Shown in pieces: positions 37,232 to 47,100 of a stretch of DNA of 64,000 nt (within the stretch, counting starts at the first letter, position 1; every line of letters starts with the position of its first letter). A program made the translations under genes and the position numbers. The notes under the pieces are model-generated. The model was not told the DNA's origin and made no database searches. It worked only from the letters and a program-made list of their open reading frames with translations. The stretch spans positions 120,154-184,153 of the forward strand of contig NZ_AULP01000007.1 in NCBI RefSeq assembly GCF_000422345.1. The letters are read 5' to 3'. Source of the stretch: Neomelitea salexigens DSM 19753 (GTDB lineage Bacteria > Pseudomonadota > Gammaproteobacteria > Pseudomonadales > Spongiibacteraceae).

Positions 37232-38455
37232 ATGTCGATGATTATTGACCGCCGCCTGAACGACCGCAACAAAAATGCGACGAACCGCGCGCGGTTCATC
37301 AGGCGATATAAATCCCAGCTAAAGCGCTCTGTGGCAGACGTTGTCGCTGAGCGCTCCATCACCGATATGGGGCGCGGTGGCGAGGTGGGAATCCCGGTAA
37401 AAGATATTTCCGAACCGAAGTTCCGTATTGGCCAGGGTGGCGACCGGGAAATGGTTCACCCCGGCAACCACAGTTTTTCCCCCGGAGATCGCATTGCTAA
37501 ACCCCAAGGGGGCGGCGGCGAAGGCGAGGGCGGTGACGGCCAGGGTGAAGGCGGTGAGGGGCAGGATAACTTTATGTTTACCCTGTCAAAAGAGGAGTTT
37601 ATGAACCTCTTTTTCGACGACCTGGAACTGCCACGTTTAGCGCGGAATGTGTTGGGTGACGCTAAACAGTTCACTTTTCGACGCGCGGGCTATACCCCAT
37701 CGGGGGTGCCGTCAAACCTGTCGGTGCGGCGCAGCCTGCAAAATGCCATGGCCAGGAAGATCGCACTGGCTGCCCCGCTAAAGCGAGAACTGCGCGAGCT
37801 TGAGGAAAGTGGCGCTGATCCACAAGAGATTCAAGACTTAAAAGACCGCATCGATCGCATTCCCTTTTTGGATGAGTACGACCTCCGGTTCAGGCATAAG
37901 GTTAAGGAGCCCAAACCAATTAGTCGCGCGGTTATGTTTTGTTTGATGGACGTATCGGCGTCGATGTCGGAACAAAAAAAGGACCTGGCCAAGCGCTTTT
38001 TCACCTTGCTGTATTTGTTCCTCAATCGAAAATATGAACATGTCGAGCTGGTATTTATTCGGCATACGTCAAACGCCGAAGAAGTTGATGAACACGCGTT
38101 TTTTCACGACCCGCAAACCGGCGGTACCGTGGTGATGTCGGCGCTTAATTTGGCGGAAGACATCATTAAAGATCGCTATGCGCCAGACCAGTGGAATATA
38201 TACGGTGCGCAGGTGTCAGATGGCGACGCCTTTGGCAGCGATCCGCAACGCAGCGCGGCTAAATTGCGCGATGATATTTTGCCGCACTGCCGCTACTACG
38301 CCTACGTAGAGGTGCCTGACAATGCCAGCAGCATCACCCCGTTAGGCGCCGCCTATAGCCAAATCCACAGCGAAAACTTTGCGGTCGCCAAGGTAATGGG
38401 GCGGCGCGATGTATATCCGGTGCTGCGAGAATTATTTCAGCGGGAGGCGGCGTGA
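37232..38455 (+). CDS. yeaH: YeaH/UPF0229 family VWA-domain protein
   Basis: 407 residues. The N-terminal half has a Gly/Glu-rich loop (about 89-111, GGGGEGEGGDGQGEGGEGQD) and a basic region. The C-terminal half is a von Willebrand A domain with MIDAS motif DVSASMS, the conserved TGGT and SDGD. It is the usual partner of PrkA/YeaG. A molecular function is not established, but MIDAS domains bind partner proteins through metal. The stop overlaps the spoVR start (GTGA). Confidence 0.92.
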   Translation: MSMIIDRRLNDRNKNATNRARFIRRYKSQLKRSVADVVAERSITDMGRGGEVGIPVKDISEPKFRIGQGGDREMVHPGNHSFSPGDRIAKPQGGGGEGEGGDGQGEGGEGQDNFMFTLSKEEFMNLFFDDLELPRLARNVLGDAKQFTFRRAGYTPSGVPSNLSVRRSLQNAMARKIALAAPLKRELRELEESGADPQEIQDLKDRIDRIPFLDEYDLRFRHKVKEPKPISRAVMFCLMDVSASMSEQKKDLAKRFFTLLYLFLNRKYEHVELVFIRHTSNAEEVDEHAFFHDPQTGGTVVMSALNLAEDIIKDRYAPDQWNIYGAQVSDGDAFGSDPQRSAAKLRDDILPHCRYYAYVEVPDNASSITPLGAAYSQIHSENFAVAKVMGRRDVYPVLRELFQREAA

Positions 38456-39972
38456 GCGAAACGGTGAAAGACCGCGTATTATCCCGTGGCGGCGACTGGG
38501 ATTTTGATCTGTTGCGCAGCTACGACCGCGAGATAGCGAGCATTGCCAAAGAGTTCGGCTTGGACACTTACCCTAATCAAATTGAGGTGATTGCCTCTGA
38601 GCAAATGCTCGATGCCTACGCGTCTGTGGGTTTGCCGATCAGCTATACCCACTGGAGTTACGGCAAGGAATTTATTCGTAACGAAGAAGCCTATCGCCGT
38701 GGAATGCGTGGCTTGGCTTATGAGCTGGTGATTAATTCTGACCCCTGCATTGCCTATTTGATGGAAGACAATAGTATGCCGATGCAGGCCTTAGTCATTG
38801 CCCACGCTTGCTATGGACACAATTCCTTTTTTAAAGGGAATTATCTGTTTAAGCAGTGGACAAGCGCCGATGCGATTGTCGATTACATGGTATTTGCTCG
38901 GAAGTATATTTTTGAGTGCGAGCAAAAATATGGCATTGATCGCGTGGAGGAAACCCTCGATGCCTGCCATGCCTTGATGGATCATGGTGTGGACCGCTAC
39001 CACCGACCCTCACCACTGTCGGCGCAAGACGAGTTGCGCCGACAGCACGAGCGCGCGGAGCACGCGCGCAAGCAGTTCGATGATATTTGGCGAACATTGC
39101 CGCGCAAAGAAAAGCAGGGCGATGACGATGCCCCGGCTGAGGCAGCAAATTTTCCCCCTGAGCCCCAGGAAAACTTGCTGTACTTTATCGAAAAGTATTC
39201 ACCCACCCTGGAAACGTGGCAGCGTGAGATCGTTCGAATCGTGCGCAAGCTGGCGCAGTATTTCTACCCGCAGGGTATGACTAAGGTGATGAACGAAGGG
39301 TGGGCGACATTTTGGCACTATACCTTGCTCAACACCCTGTACGACCGCGGTTTGGTTGATGACGGTTTTATGTTCGAGATTCTTCAGTCTCATACCAATG
39401 TGGTCATGCAGCCTGGCTTTGATCACCCCGCTTACAGCGGCATAAACCCCTACGCTCTGGGTTTTGCCATGTTCCGCGACTTGCGCCGTATCTGCGAGTC
39501 ACCGGATGCTGAGGACCGCGCCTGGTTTCCCGATATTGCGGGGCGAGATTGGCGCGAGGTGCTTGATTTTGCGATGCGTAACTACAAAGACGAGTCGTTC
39601 ATCGCGCAGTATTTGTCGCCAAAATTAATCCGCGAGTTCCACCTTTTTGCCATAGCGGATCAAGCGAAAAACGATTTTGTCGAGGTGGCGGCAATTCATA
39701 ATGACGAGGGCTACCGTGACGTCCGGCGCCTACTGTCACGGCAATACAATCGCGATATTTTGGTGCCTGACATCCAGGTGCTTCGCTATGAGCACATGGG
39801 CGACCGCTCGCTGCTGCTGCGATACACTCGGCTGCGCGACAGACCGCTCACCGACGATGCCAAAGAGGTGCTGAAGCATTTGTCTAAGCTGTGGGGTTTT
39901 ACGGTCAGCATGGAAGTGTTTGACGAGCGCGAGGGCGTTGTCGATCGCATCGATGTCAGCCCAGCGCGCTAG
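38452..39972 (+). CDS. spoVR: SpoVR/YcgB family protein
   Basis: 506 residues. The long conserved family signature is seen: YPNQIEVIASEQMLDAY, ALVIAHACYGHNSFFKGNYL, EKYSPTLETWQREIVRIVRK and MNEGWATFWHYTLLNTLYD. The many conserved His/Glu (HACYGHNSFF, NEGWATFWH) look like a metal site, but the role is not established. In E. coli ycgB is separate from yeaGH; here all three are one operon with overlapping coding ends. Confidence 0.94.
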   Translation: MSETVKDRVLSRGGDWDFDLLRSYDREIASIAKEFGLDTYPNQIEVIASEQMLDAYASVGLPISYTHWSYGKEFIRNEEAYRRGMRGLAYELVINSDPCIAYLMEDNSMPMQALVIAHACYGHNSFFKGNYLFKQWTSADAIVDYMVFARKYIFECEQKYGIDRVEETLDACHALMDHGVDRYHRPSPLSAQDELRRQHERAEHARKQFDDIWRTLPRKEKQGDDDAPAEAANFPPEPQENLLYFIEKYSPTLETWQREIVRIVRKLAQYFYPQGMTKVMNEGWATFWHYTLLNTLYDRGLVDDGFMFEILQSHTNVVMQPGFDHPAYSGINPYALGFAMFRDLRRICESPDAEDRAWFPDIAGRDWREVLDFAMRNYKDESFIAQYLSPKLIREFHLFAIADQAKNDFVEVAAIHNDEGYRDVRRLLSRQYNRDILVPDIQVLRYEHMGDRSLLLRYTRLRDRPLTDDAKEVLKHLSKLWGFTVSMEVFDEREGVVDRIDVSPAR

Positions 39973-39992
39973 GGCCTAACAGCAAGTGCTAA

Positions 39993-40805
39993 TTAGCGGC
40001 CGCTGAACTCGGGCGTGGTTTTATCAAAAAATGCATTTACCGCCACCATGTGATCCTCTGTTTGGTGGCACTGGGCCTGAACATCGGCGCAAACGCTCAG
40101 GAAATCGTCCAGCTCCTGGCGTTGTGCAAGCTTCATTAGACGTTTGGTTTGCCTAAGTGCTTGTGGTGGCTTGCTGGCATAGGTGTTTGCATAGCCTTGG
40201 GCGCAGGACAAAAGTGTGTCGTCTGAGACCTTTTCCAATAACAGGCCCAAAGCGAGGGCTTCGTCTGCCTCAATAATACGTCCGCTAAAGCTCAACTCGG
40301 CGGCACGTTGGTAGCCGACTAAACGCTGCAGAAACCAGGCCCCACCGTCACCGGGAATGATTCCCAAATTGATGAAGGTTTCACCAAAGCGGGTGCTGTC
40401 ACAGCCAATACGCAGATCGCACATACATGCGAGGTCAAAGCCAGCGCCGACCGCAGCGCCATTTACCGCAGCGATGGTAACCACCTCGGCATTGTGCATT
40501 GCTCTTGAGATGCGTTGAATGCCATTGCGATAGTTGGCGCTGATTTCAGCAGGGTTGCCGCCAAACATACCTTGCTTGTCGCGCATTTCCTTTACATTGC
40601 CGCCAGCACTAAAGGCGCGGCCCTCACCAGTGAGAATTAAGCAGGAGATAGCGGGGTTTTGGTTTGCCCAGGTGACGGTATCGCAGATGTCGTCGATGAG
40701 CGCGCTGCCCGTTAGGGCGTTGCGGATGTCGTCGCGCTGGAAACACAGTAGTGCGACTCGTCCATCCACGTTCAAGGTTGCATCGCGCAGAGTTGGCATG
40801 GCCAT
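39993..40805 (-). CDS. Enoyl-CoA hydratase/isomerase (crotonase) family protein
   Basis: 270 residues. The CoA-binding oxyanion region AFSAGGNVKEM and second oxyanion block VNGAAVGAGFDLACMCD are present. Of the two catalytic glutamates of classical hydratases, the first is D124 and the second is F144 (FGETFINLG). A D153 in PGDGG could act as base, as in isomerase-like members. Hydratase activity is therefore doubtful; an isomerase or another crotonase reaction is likelier. GGGAGAAG precedes the ATG. Converges with spoVR. Confidence 0.85.
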   Translation of the reverse strand: MAMPTLRDATLNVDGRVALLCFQRDDIRNALTGSALIDDICDTVTWANQNPAISCLILTGEGRAFSAGGNVKEMRDKQGMFGGNPAEISANYRNGIQRISRAMHNAEVVTIAAVNGAAVGAGFDLACMCDLRIGCDSTRFGETFINLGIIPGDGGAWFLQRLVGYQRAAELSFSGRIIEADEALALGLLLEKVSDDTLLSCAQGYANTYASKPPQALRQTKRLMKLAQRQELDDFLSVCADVQAQCHQTEDHMVAVNAFFDKTTPEFSGR

Positions 40806-40930
40806 TTGATCTTCTCCCTCGTTTACGTCGCGGCAATTATGCCATAGCGGCCGCCATCGATAACGGTGTGTTCACACGGATCGCAAAACGCCTTTTACCT
40901 TGCCTGCGTATACCTAGTCGGAGGTTACCT

Positions 40931-41242
40931 ATGACGAAATGTGAATTTGACGACCTGAATCATTACCCTGTATCCGAGATCGAGGTGCATTCTCTCGATG
41001 GCGGCATGTATGTCCTTTCGGCCATTATTGGCGGCGTTAGTTTTCCGGTCTATGAGCGCGGCAAGAGAATGTTAACGCGAGACATAACAAGCTTGCGGAG
41101 ACGTTTGGCCACCTGTCGTTGCCAAACATTTTTTCTGATTCAGCGCAGCGCCTATGACGAGATGTTGGGCCAACCAACGAAAAGCGAAGAGGTCGAAATG
41201 CGCATCTCAGTAGCGCCGCTGCGCGATGAGCACTTAATTTAG
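40931..41242 (+). CDS. DUF6482 family small protein
   Basis: 103 residues from ATG 40931 with GGAGG 6 nt upstream; the frame is open further upstream but that part overlaps the crotonase promoter. Pattern: EIEVHSLDGGMYVLSAIIGG, then LTRDITSLRRRLA and QRSAYDEMLG, as in the DUF6482 proteins common in Pseudomonas relatives. Cytoplasmic, no known function. Confidence 0.7.
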   Translation: MTKCEFDDLNHYPVSEIEVHSLDGGMYVLSAIIGGVSFPVYERGKRMLTRDITSLRRRLATCRCQTFFLIQRSAYDEMLGQPTKSEEVEMRISVAPLRDEHLI

Positions 41243-41264
41243 GCGGGGGAAGGCGACTGCCGCG

Positions 41265-41918
41265 TTAGCGGCAGCTCTGGCTTAGAAACTCATTTCGCGT
41301 GCTGGGGTCACTTTTAAAACTTCCACCCAGGGCAGTGGTTTGTGTACGTGAGTTAGTGTCCATTACGCCGCGACTTTTCACGCAGTAGTGAATCGCATCG
41401 ATGGTTACTGCAACGTCTTCGGTTTCCAGCAATGTTTGCAGGGCGACCAACACTTGTTGGGTTAGGCGTTCCTGAACCTGTGGCCGTTGCGCAAAGAAAC
41501 GCACGATCCGGTTAATCTTTGATAATCCAATCACTTTCTCGCCGGGAATATAGGCCACCGTGGCCTCACCATCGATGGTAACGAAGTGGTGCTCGCAGGT
41601 ACTTGTTACGCTAACGCCACTGACTTTAACCATTTCTTCGACGCGCATTTTGTTGTCGATATTGGTGATTTTCGGGAAGTTGTTGTAATCCAAGCCACAA
41701 AAAATTTCATCTACATACATTTTTGCAATCCGCGATGGCGTTTCTTCAAGGCTGTCATCACTGAGATCGAGGCCGAGGGTTTCCATAACACCCAGCATCA
41801 AATCGGCGATCCGCTGCTTTTTTTGGTCGTCATTCAATGAGCTTCGGGGGCGCATCGGTGTTTCTAGGCCCGCTTCCAGTAATGCGCTGTGTACGGCATT
41901 GGCTTCCTTGGAAATCAT
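41265..41918 (-). CDS. folE: GTP cyclohydrolase I
   Basis: 217 residues from ATG 41918, where alignment with E. coli FolE begins ([23 protein letters not shown]). Zinc ligands are in STCEHHF and HYCVKSRG, and the substrate motif is [22 protein letters not shown]. It makes dihydroneopterin triphosphate for folate and other pterins. A few start codons upstream to 41954 lack support. Divergent from the ARH gene. Confidence 0.95.
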   Translation of the reverse strand: MISKEANAVHSALLEAGLETPMRPRSSLNDDQKKQRIADLMLGVMETLGLDLSDDSLEETPSRIAKMYVDEIFCGLDYNNFPKITNIDNKMRVEEMVKVSGVSVTSTCEHHFVTIDGEATVAYIPGEKVIGLSKINRIVRFFAQRPQVQERLTQQVLVALQTLLETEDVAVTIDAIHYCVKSRGVMDTNSRTQTTALGGSFKSDPSTRNEFLSQSCR

Positions 41919-42083
41919 GTTGTCGTCTCGTGTTGTTTTTAATCGTTTACGCAATTTACAGATATTTGGTTTCCTGTTCGGTAAATCAAGCTAGTACTCG
42001 CACTGGCTGGTTTGTGTCTCAGCCGCAAGCCGCAGTATTTGGGCCTACACTGGTAAGAGGATGGTGAAAGGTGAGGCGAAAAA

Positions 42084-43163
42084 ATGGCCGAACAGAGCGA
42101 GCACTGGGCAGCGAACAGTGCCGATTACCAAAGAGCATGCTTGCTGGGCGGAGCGGTGGGTGATGCGCTCGGCGCCCCGGTACAGTTCTTTAGTCTCGAC
42201 GATATTGTCCAGCAATACGGAGAGCAGGGCGTACTCGACTATATGCCAGCCTACGGCAGGAAGGGGGCGGTCACTGACGACACGCAACGCCTTATGTTCA
42301 CCGCCGAAGGGATACTTCGCTACCGCGTGGCGAGCGCGCGAGGCGAGCAGCCTGATTTGCGAAGTTTTATTCATCGCGCGGACTTACGTTGGCTATCCAC
42401 GCAGACCACAACCACCACAGGGCAGCAGGGCAGTTTCCTGTTGGCAGAGCGCGAGCTTTACAGTCAGCGTGCGGCGCGCGATAGCTTTCTGGCGGTGTTA
42501 ACTAAAGGTCAGCAGGCCGGTGTAACGGCTGACAACCAATATCAGTTTGGTGCCGGTTTGAGTCGAATTGCGCCCCTTGCCGTGCACTTTGTTAGTGACA
42601 CGCGCAAATTCTGGGGAGATGCACTGCGCGCTGAGATGTTCTCGCTCAGTGCTGATATTAGCGCCCTTAGCGATGGCCACATTAATGGTCGTTTAACCGG
42701 TGGTGCACTGGGTATACTGTTGCTCGGCTTGTTGTATGGTCACCCGCCTGAGGCGTGCTTGGCGCGGATTGACGAACAATTGCGGTCTAATAAAGATAGC
42801 CATCCCTTGCGCCGAGCCATTGATCACGCCGTTGAGTTGGCCAATGCCCAGCCAAACTCGGCCAGTGCCGCAGAATCCCTCTGTGGCGACTCTATGGCCC
42901 TGGACGTGTTTTCCGTTGCCTTGTACTCACTGCTGTGCGCCGAGGACTTTGCCTCTGGTCTGGTGCTGTCGGTTAATCACAGTGGTTTAAGTGACAGCTG
43001 CGGCGCGTTGGCGGGGCAGCTATTGGGTGCCTGGCGCGGCCTCGATGATATTCCACAGCATTGGCTACAAGACCTTGAGCATAAAGCGCTGCTAGACTGC
43101 TTGGCAGCGGACTTTTTGAAGTCCCCCGAAGACCCGCTAATGAAGCAACGTTATGGTGGTTAA
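42084..43163 (+). CDS. ADP-ribosylglycohydrolase family protein
   Basis: 359 residues of the ARH/DraG family, which hydrolyse ADP-ribose from proteins, nucleic acids or small molecules using two Mg ions. Metal motifs are GGAVGDALGAP with TDDTQ near residue 66, and C-terminally NHSGLSDSCGALAGQLLGAWRG, where the usual GDxD(T/S)xG reads SGLSDSCG, so one ligand is changed. The middle GRLTGGALGILLLGLLYG fits. GTGAGGCG precedes the ATG. 18 nt upstream of the polyphosphate kinase gene. Confidence 0.82.
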   Translation: MAEQSEHWAANSADYQRACLLGGAVGDALGAPVQFFSLDDIVQQYGEQGVLDYMPAYGRKGAVTDDTQRLMFTAEGILRYRVASARGEQPDLRSFIHRADLRWLSTQTTTTTGQQGSFLLAERELYSQRAARDSFLAVLTKGQQAGVTADNQYQFGAGLSRIAPLAVHFVSDTRKFWGDALRAEMFSLSADISALSDGHINGRLTGGALGILLLGLLYGHPPEACLARIDEQLRSNKDSHPLRRAIDHAVELANAQPNSASAAESLCGDSMALDVFSVALYSLLCAEDFASGLVLSVNHSGLSDSCGALAGQLLGAWRGLDDIPQHWLQDLEHKALLDCLAADFLKSPEDPLMKQRYGG

Positions 43164-43181
43164 TTAAGGGAAGGGCGCTCT

Positions 43182-43973
43182 TTGACTCAAATTGACTTAT
43201 CGTCGTTACAACACCCTGTTTTAGAAAAGAAACTCTACCGTCAGCGGCGCGACCAACTCCAGCTCGATCTAATGGCTTTGCAGCTGCAATTATACCGAAG
43301 CCGACGCCGTGCAATACTCGTGGTGGAGGGCCCGGATGCGGCGGGGAAAGGGGGCTTTTTGCGACGTGCCCTGCGGTATATGGACCCCCGAGGGGTGCGG
43401 GTCCATGCCATTGGGCCCCCGGATGCCATAGAGGCGGGGCAGCACTACCTGCAGCGATTTTGGCGGCGCCTGCCTACCTCCGGGCAATTGTGTGTATTCG
43501 ACCGCTCTTGGTACGGGCGTATTCTGGTGGAACATGTCGAGCACGGATACAACGAGCGGGAGCGTGCGTGTCGCGAGATAGCCGAATTTGAAAGGATGTT
43601 AGTTGACGACCAGATTATGGTGGTTAAGGTGCTGTTTTACATCGATAAAGAAACGCAGCGCAATCGTCTGTTGACCCGTTTGGAAAGCCCGGAGAAGCAT
43701 TGGAAGATCACCGATGCTGACCTGAATAGCTTTCCGTTTCATCATCAGTATTGCCAGGCCTATGAGTACATGTTGAAGCAGTGCTCCCAGCCGGTACCGT
43801 GGCAGCTTGTTGCGGCGAACGACAAGTACCATGCCCGGGTTGTCGGTATGGAGGCCCTGAGTGAGCAGTGGCGTCAGCACCTCGGAGAGCCGGCACACCC
43901 GCAGGCCAACGCGGCCTTTGTCGCAAGGGCTCGGCGCGTACTGGAGCGACGACGGGAAGACAGCGCCGATTGA
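43182..43973 (+). CDS. PPK2-family polyphosphate:nucleotide phosphotransferase
   Basis: 263 residues. Walker A is EGPDAAGKGG (49-58), Walker B is CVFDRSWYGR with D107, and the lid region is RLESPEKHWKITDADL. These define the single-domain PPK2 kinases that phosphorylate nucleoside mono- or diphosphates with polyphosphate. The start is TTG at 43182 with AAGGGAAGGG upstream. Next to the ARH gene, so both may act in nucleotide turnover. The class (I, II, III) cannot be fixed by eye. Confidence 0.9.
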   Translation: MTQIDLSSLQHPVLEKKLYRQRRDQLQLDLMALQLQLYRSRRRAILVVEGPDAAGKGGFLRRALRYMDPRGVRVHAIGPPDAIEAGQHYLQRFWRRLPTSGQLCVFDRSWYGRILVEHVEHGYNERERACREIAEFERMLVDDQIMVVKVLFYIDKETQRNRLLTRLESPEKHWKITDADLNSFPFHHQYCQAYEYMLKQCSQPVPWQLVAANDKYHARVVGMEALSEQWRQHLGEPAHPQANAAFVARARRVLERRREDSAD

Positions 43974-44151
43974 ATTCAAGGCGTTGTTATTGTGAGCGTT
44001 ATCGCGCTGATTCTTACCAATATCGGTAGAAGGCTAGGGGCCAATACGAATACAGCTCTGCTGTGCGGCGGTGCACTATGTTTTAAAGGAGGGTGTGCGA
44101 GAATGACGGTAACATCCCGTTGTGACCCCTCCGGATGAAACAAAAGGATGC

Positions 44152-47100
44152 ATGTTGATTTTTAAGCGCTTGAAGGACATCTACAACACGCTTGGCCCGC
44201 GATTACTCGCCGGTGTGCTGCTGGTCTTCCTCTGTGTATTTATTGTGATGTTTCCGCTGGCGGAGCGCCGTGCCTATCAACAGGAAGTGTCGGCGGTTGG
44301 TGAGGTGTTGAGCAGCCTTCTCGATGGCCGCGCGCGAGCGCTGGATAACCACATAGGCCAGTACGAAAGCGACACGCTTTTCCTGGCGAACACGCCGCCC
44401 ATCTCTGGCATTATGCGCGCCTCGGAAAATTCCGGGGAAGACCCCGATACCCGCAGCAACCTGCAAGACTGGCAGCAGCGCTTACAAGAGATTTTTAGTG
44501 CCTACATGTACAGCCGCGGTGAGGTGCGTCAGCTGCGCTTTATCGGAATGGATGATGGTGGGCGGGAATTAGTGCGCGTCGACAGTGATGGCGAGTCCGT
44601 TCAAATTATTCACCAGTCTCAGTTGCAGCAAAAAGGCCACAGTGACTACGTTAAAGAATCGAGCAAGCTCAATGAAGGCGAGGTGTATTTTTCGCGGGTT
44701 AATTTTAACCGCGAGCGCGGGAAGATTGAGCGCCCGTTGTGGCCCACGCTGCGAATAGCGACGCCGGTTTTCGACGCGCAACAGCGTTTGTTTGGCGTGG
44801 TCGTGATGAATCTGGATTTTAGCTATAGCCAGCGATTGATCCGGGAAGACCTGCCGCAGGGCTACCGAGTTTACCTCCTCGATGAAGAGCAGCATTTTTT
44901 GTTGCATCCCTACAGTGAAAAAACCCTGGCCTACGAACTTGGGCCGTCCTATCAGTGGGGGCAGGCCTTCGATGCGCCGATGGCCGATGGCCTCAGGCCC
45001 TATCGTGAGCGCGGTGGGGAAGCCACTTGGTACTCACTGAAACAGCGATTGACCTACGATGACCGCCATTGGGTCACGTTGGTTGTCGCCGCCGATCAAG
45101 CGCTGGTTGATGATGCCGTATTTCGCATGCTGCGTTTTAATGCGGCGGTTTTTGTGTGCTTTACGCTGATCACCTTCATATTACTTCTTCAGTTCGTTGT
45201 GAATATGCGCCGACGCGACGAAGCCATTGAGCGAAATGCGGAGCGAGTCGCGATTATTGATGGCAGTAACGATGCCGTGATCGCGGTCAGTCTGGATGGC
45301 GTGGTGATTAGCTGGAACGCAGCGGCAGAGTTGCTGTTCGGCTATCGCGAAGACGAGGTGGTAGGGAAGACGACGGCGTCACTGATTTTGCCGGATGACT
45401 GCAGAGATGAAGAGCAGCTTTTTCTAAAGCAGATGCGCGCGGGTGTGCCTGTGCCGCATGTGGAAACGCACCGGAAAGATAAATCGGGTAACCGTATTGA
45501 GGTCGCTATTAATGTCTCGCCTGTGAAGGTCGCGGGCAAAATAACCAGCGCGGCGATGATCGTCCGGGATATCAGCCAGGAGAAGGAATCGCGCAGCAAA
45601 TTGCGCCAGCTCAATGAGTCCCTTGAAGAGGTGGTGGCCCAGCGTACCAAGGACCTGAGTGAGACCTTGGCAACTCAGCGGGCAATTCTTGAAAAGGCCG
45701 GCTACGGAATTATCGCCAGCGACCCCAGGGGCAAAATCACCCTGTTTAATTCCGCTGCGGAAAAAATGCTCGGCTATCGCCAAGAAGAGGTGGTAGGCCA
45801 GCGCTATATCAACAGCTTCTTTGTCGGCGACGAATTTAACCAGGCCCTGCGTGAAAAGGCGATTGAGCAGGGCGGTGAGCTCGATACCTATTCGCTTTTA
45901 AAGGCGGGTTTCAGCGATGAACGAGAGTGGGTATTTCGTCGACGGGATGGGCAAGAGTTCCCAGTGTTATTAAAAACCGTATCGATGCTCAGCGACGAGG
46001 GGGATGTACTGGGCTTCCTCAGCGTGGCCGTGGACTTAACCACCCGCAAGCAAGAACAGCGCGAGCTGGAGCACGCCAGGGCGGTGGCGGAGGACGCCAG
46101 CAAAGCAAAGAGCGAATTCCTCGCCAATATGAGCCATGAAATTCGCACACCGATGAATGCGGTGCTGGGGATGCTAAACCTATTGGATCATACCGGCCTC
46201 AATGCAAGGCAGCGCGATTATGTGCAAAAAGCCAGTGGCGCCGCCGAGGCCTTGCTGGGGATCATCAACGATATTCTGGATTTCTCCAAAATCGAGGCCG
46301 GTAAGCTGTTGCTGGACCCTCACCCCTTTAGCGTGGACGAGGTCTTGCGCGATATCGCCAATATTCTGAGTATGAATGTTGACGAAAAACAACTGGAAAT
46401 ACTCTTCAATGTGGACCCGGCCATTCCCAGTCAGGTGTGTGGTGATGCCCTGCGTATCAAGCAGGTGCTTATCAATCTCGCCGGGAATGCCGTGAAGTTC
46501 ACCGATAGCGGCGAAGTGATGATCAGTGTGGTGGTGCAGCACCAGCAGCGCCAGCGCATTGTTTTGGGTTTCAGCGTTCGCGACACCGGTATTGGCATGT
46601 CGCTTGAACAGCAGCAGCGCATTTTTCAGTCTTTTTCTCAGGCCGAGGCGGGAACGACTCGTCGATATGGCGGCACGGGGCTCGGCCTGGTGATCTGTCA
46701 GCGCTTGATCCGCATGATGGGTGGTGAACTCGAAGTCGACAGTGAGGAAGGCCGCGGCAGTACGTTTTCATTTAGCCTGTTGTTAGAAAATGTCGAAGGG
46801 GCAGAGCGCTCGGCACCGCGTGCGCGTGAACTCTCTCAGGGTTTACAGGGTCTTCGTATACTGTGTATTGATGACAACGCCAACGCGCGACAGATCATCT
46901 CTACCAGTTGCGAGTCGATGGGCTGGCACTGCGACGAAGCGGCGGATGGCGAGTCCGGCGTGGAAAAAATCCGCGCTGCCTCGGCGCCATACGACGTCGT
47001 GTTTATCGATTGGATGATGCCGGGCATGAACGGCTGGCAAACCGCTGAGGCGATCCGCCGCGAGCAGGGTGAGCGCTGTCCAAAACTGGTGATGGTGACC

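Noticed and set aside
37488-37568. Gly/Glu-rich repeat in yeaH as a frameshift or assembly artefact
   Set aside because: The frame stays open and YeaH homologues have a similar variable acidic-glycine linker.
39970-39984. GGCCTAACAGC between spoVR and the crotonase gene as a cassette boundary
   Set aside because: Resembles a core site, but there is no second arm and the neighbours are ordinary convergent chromosomal genes.
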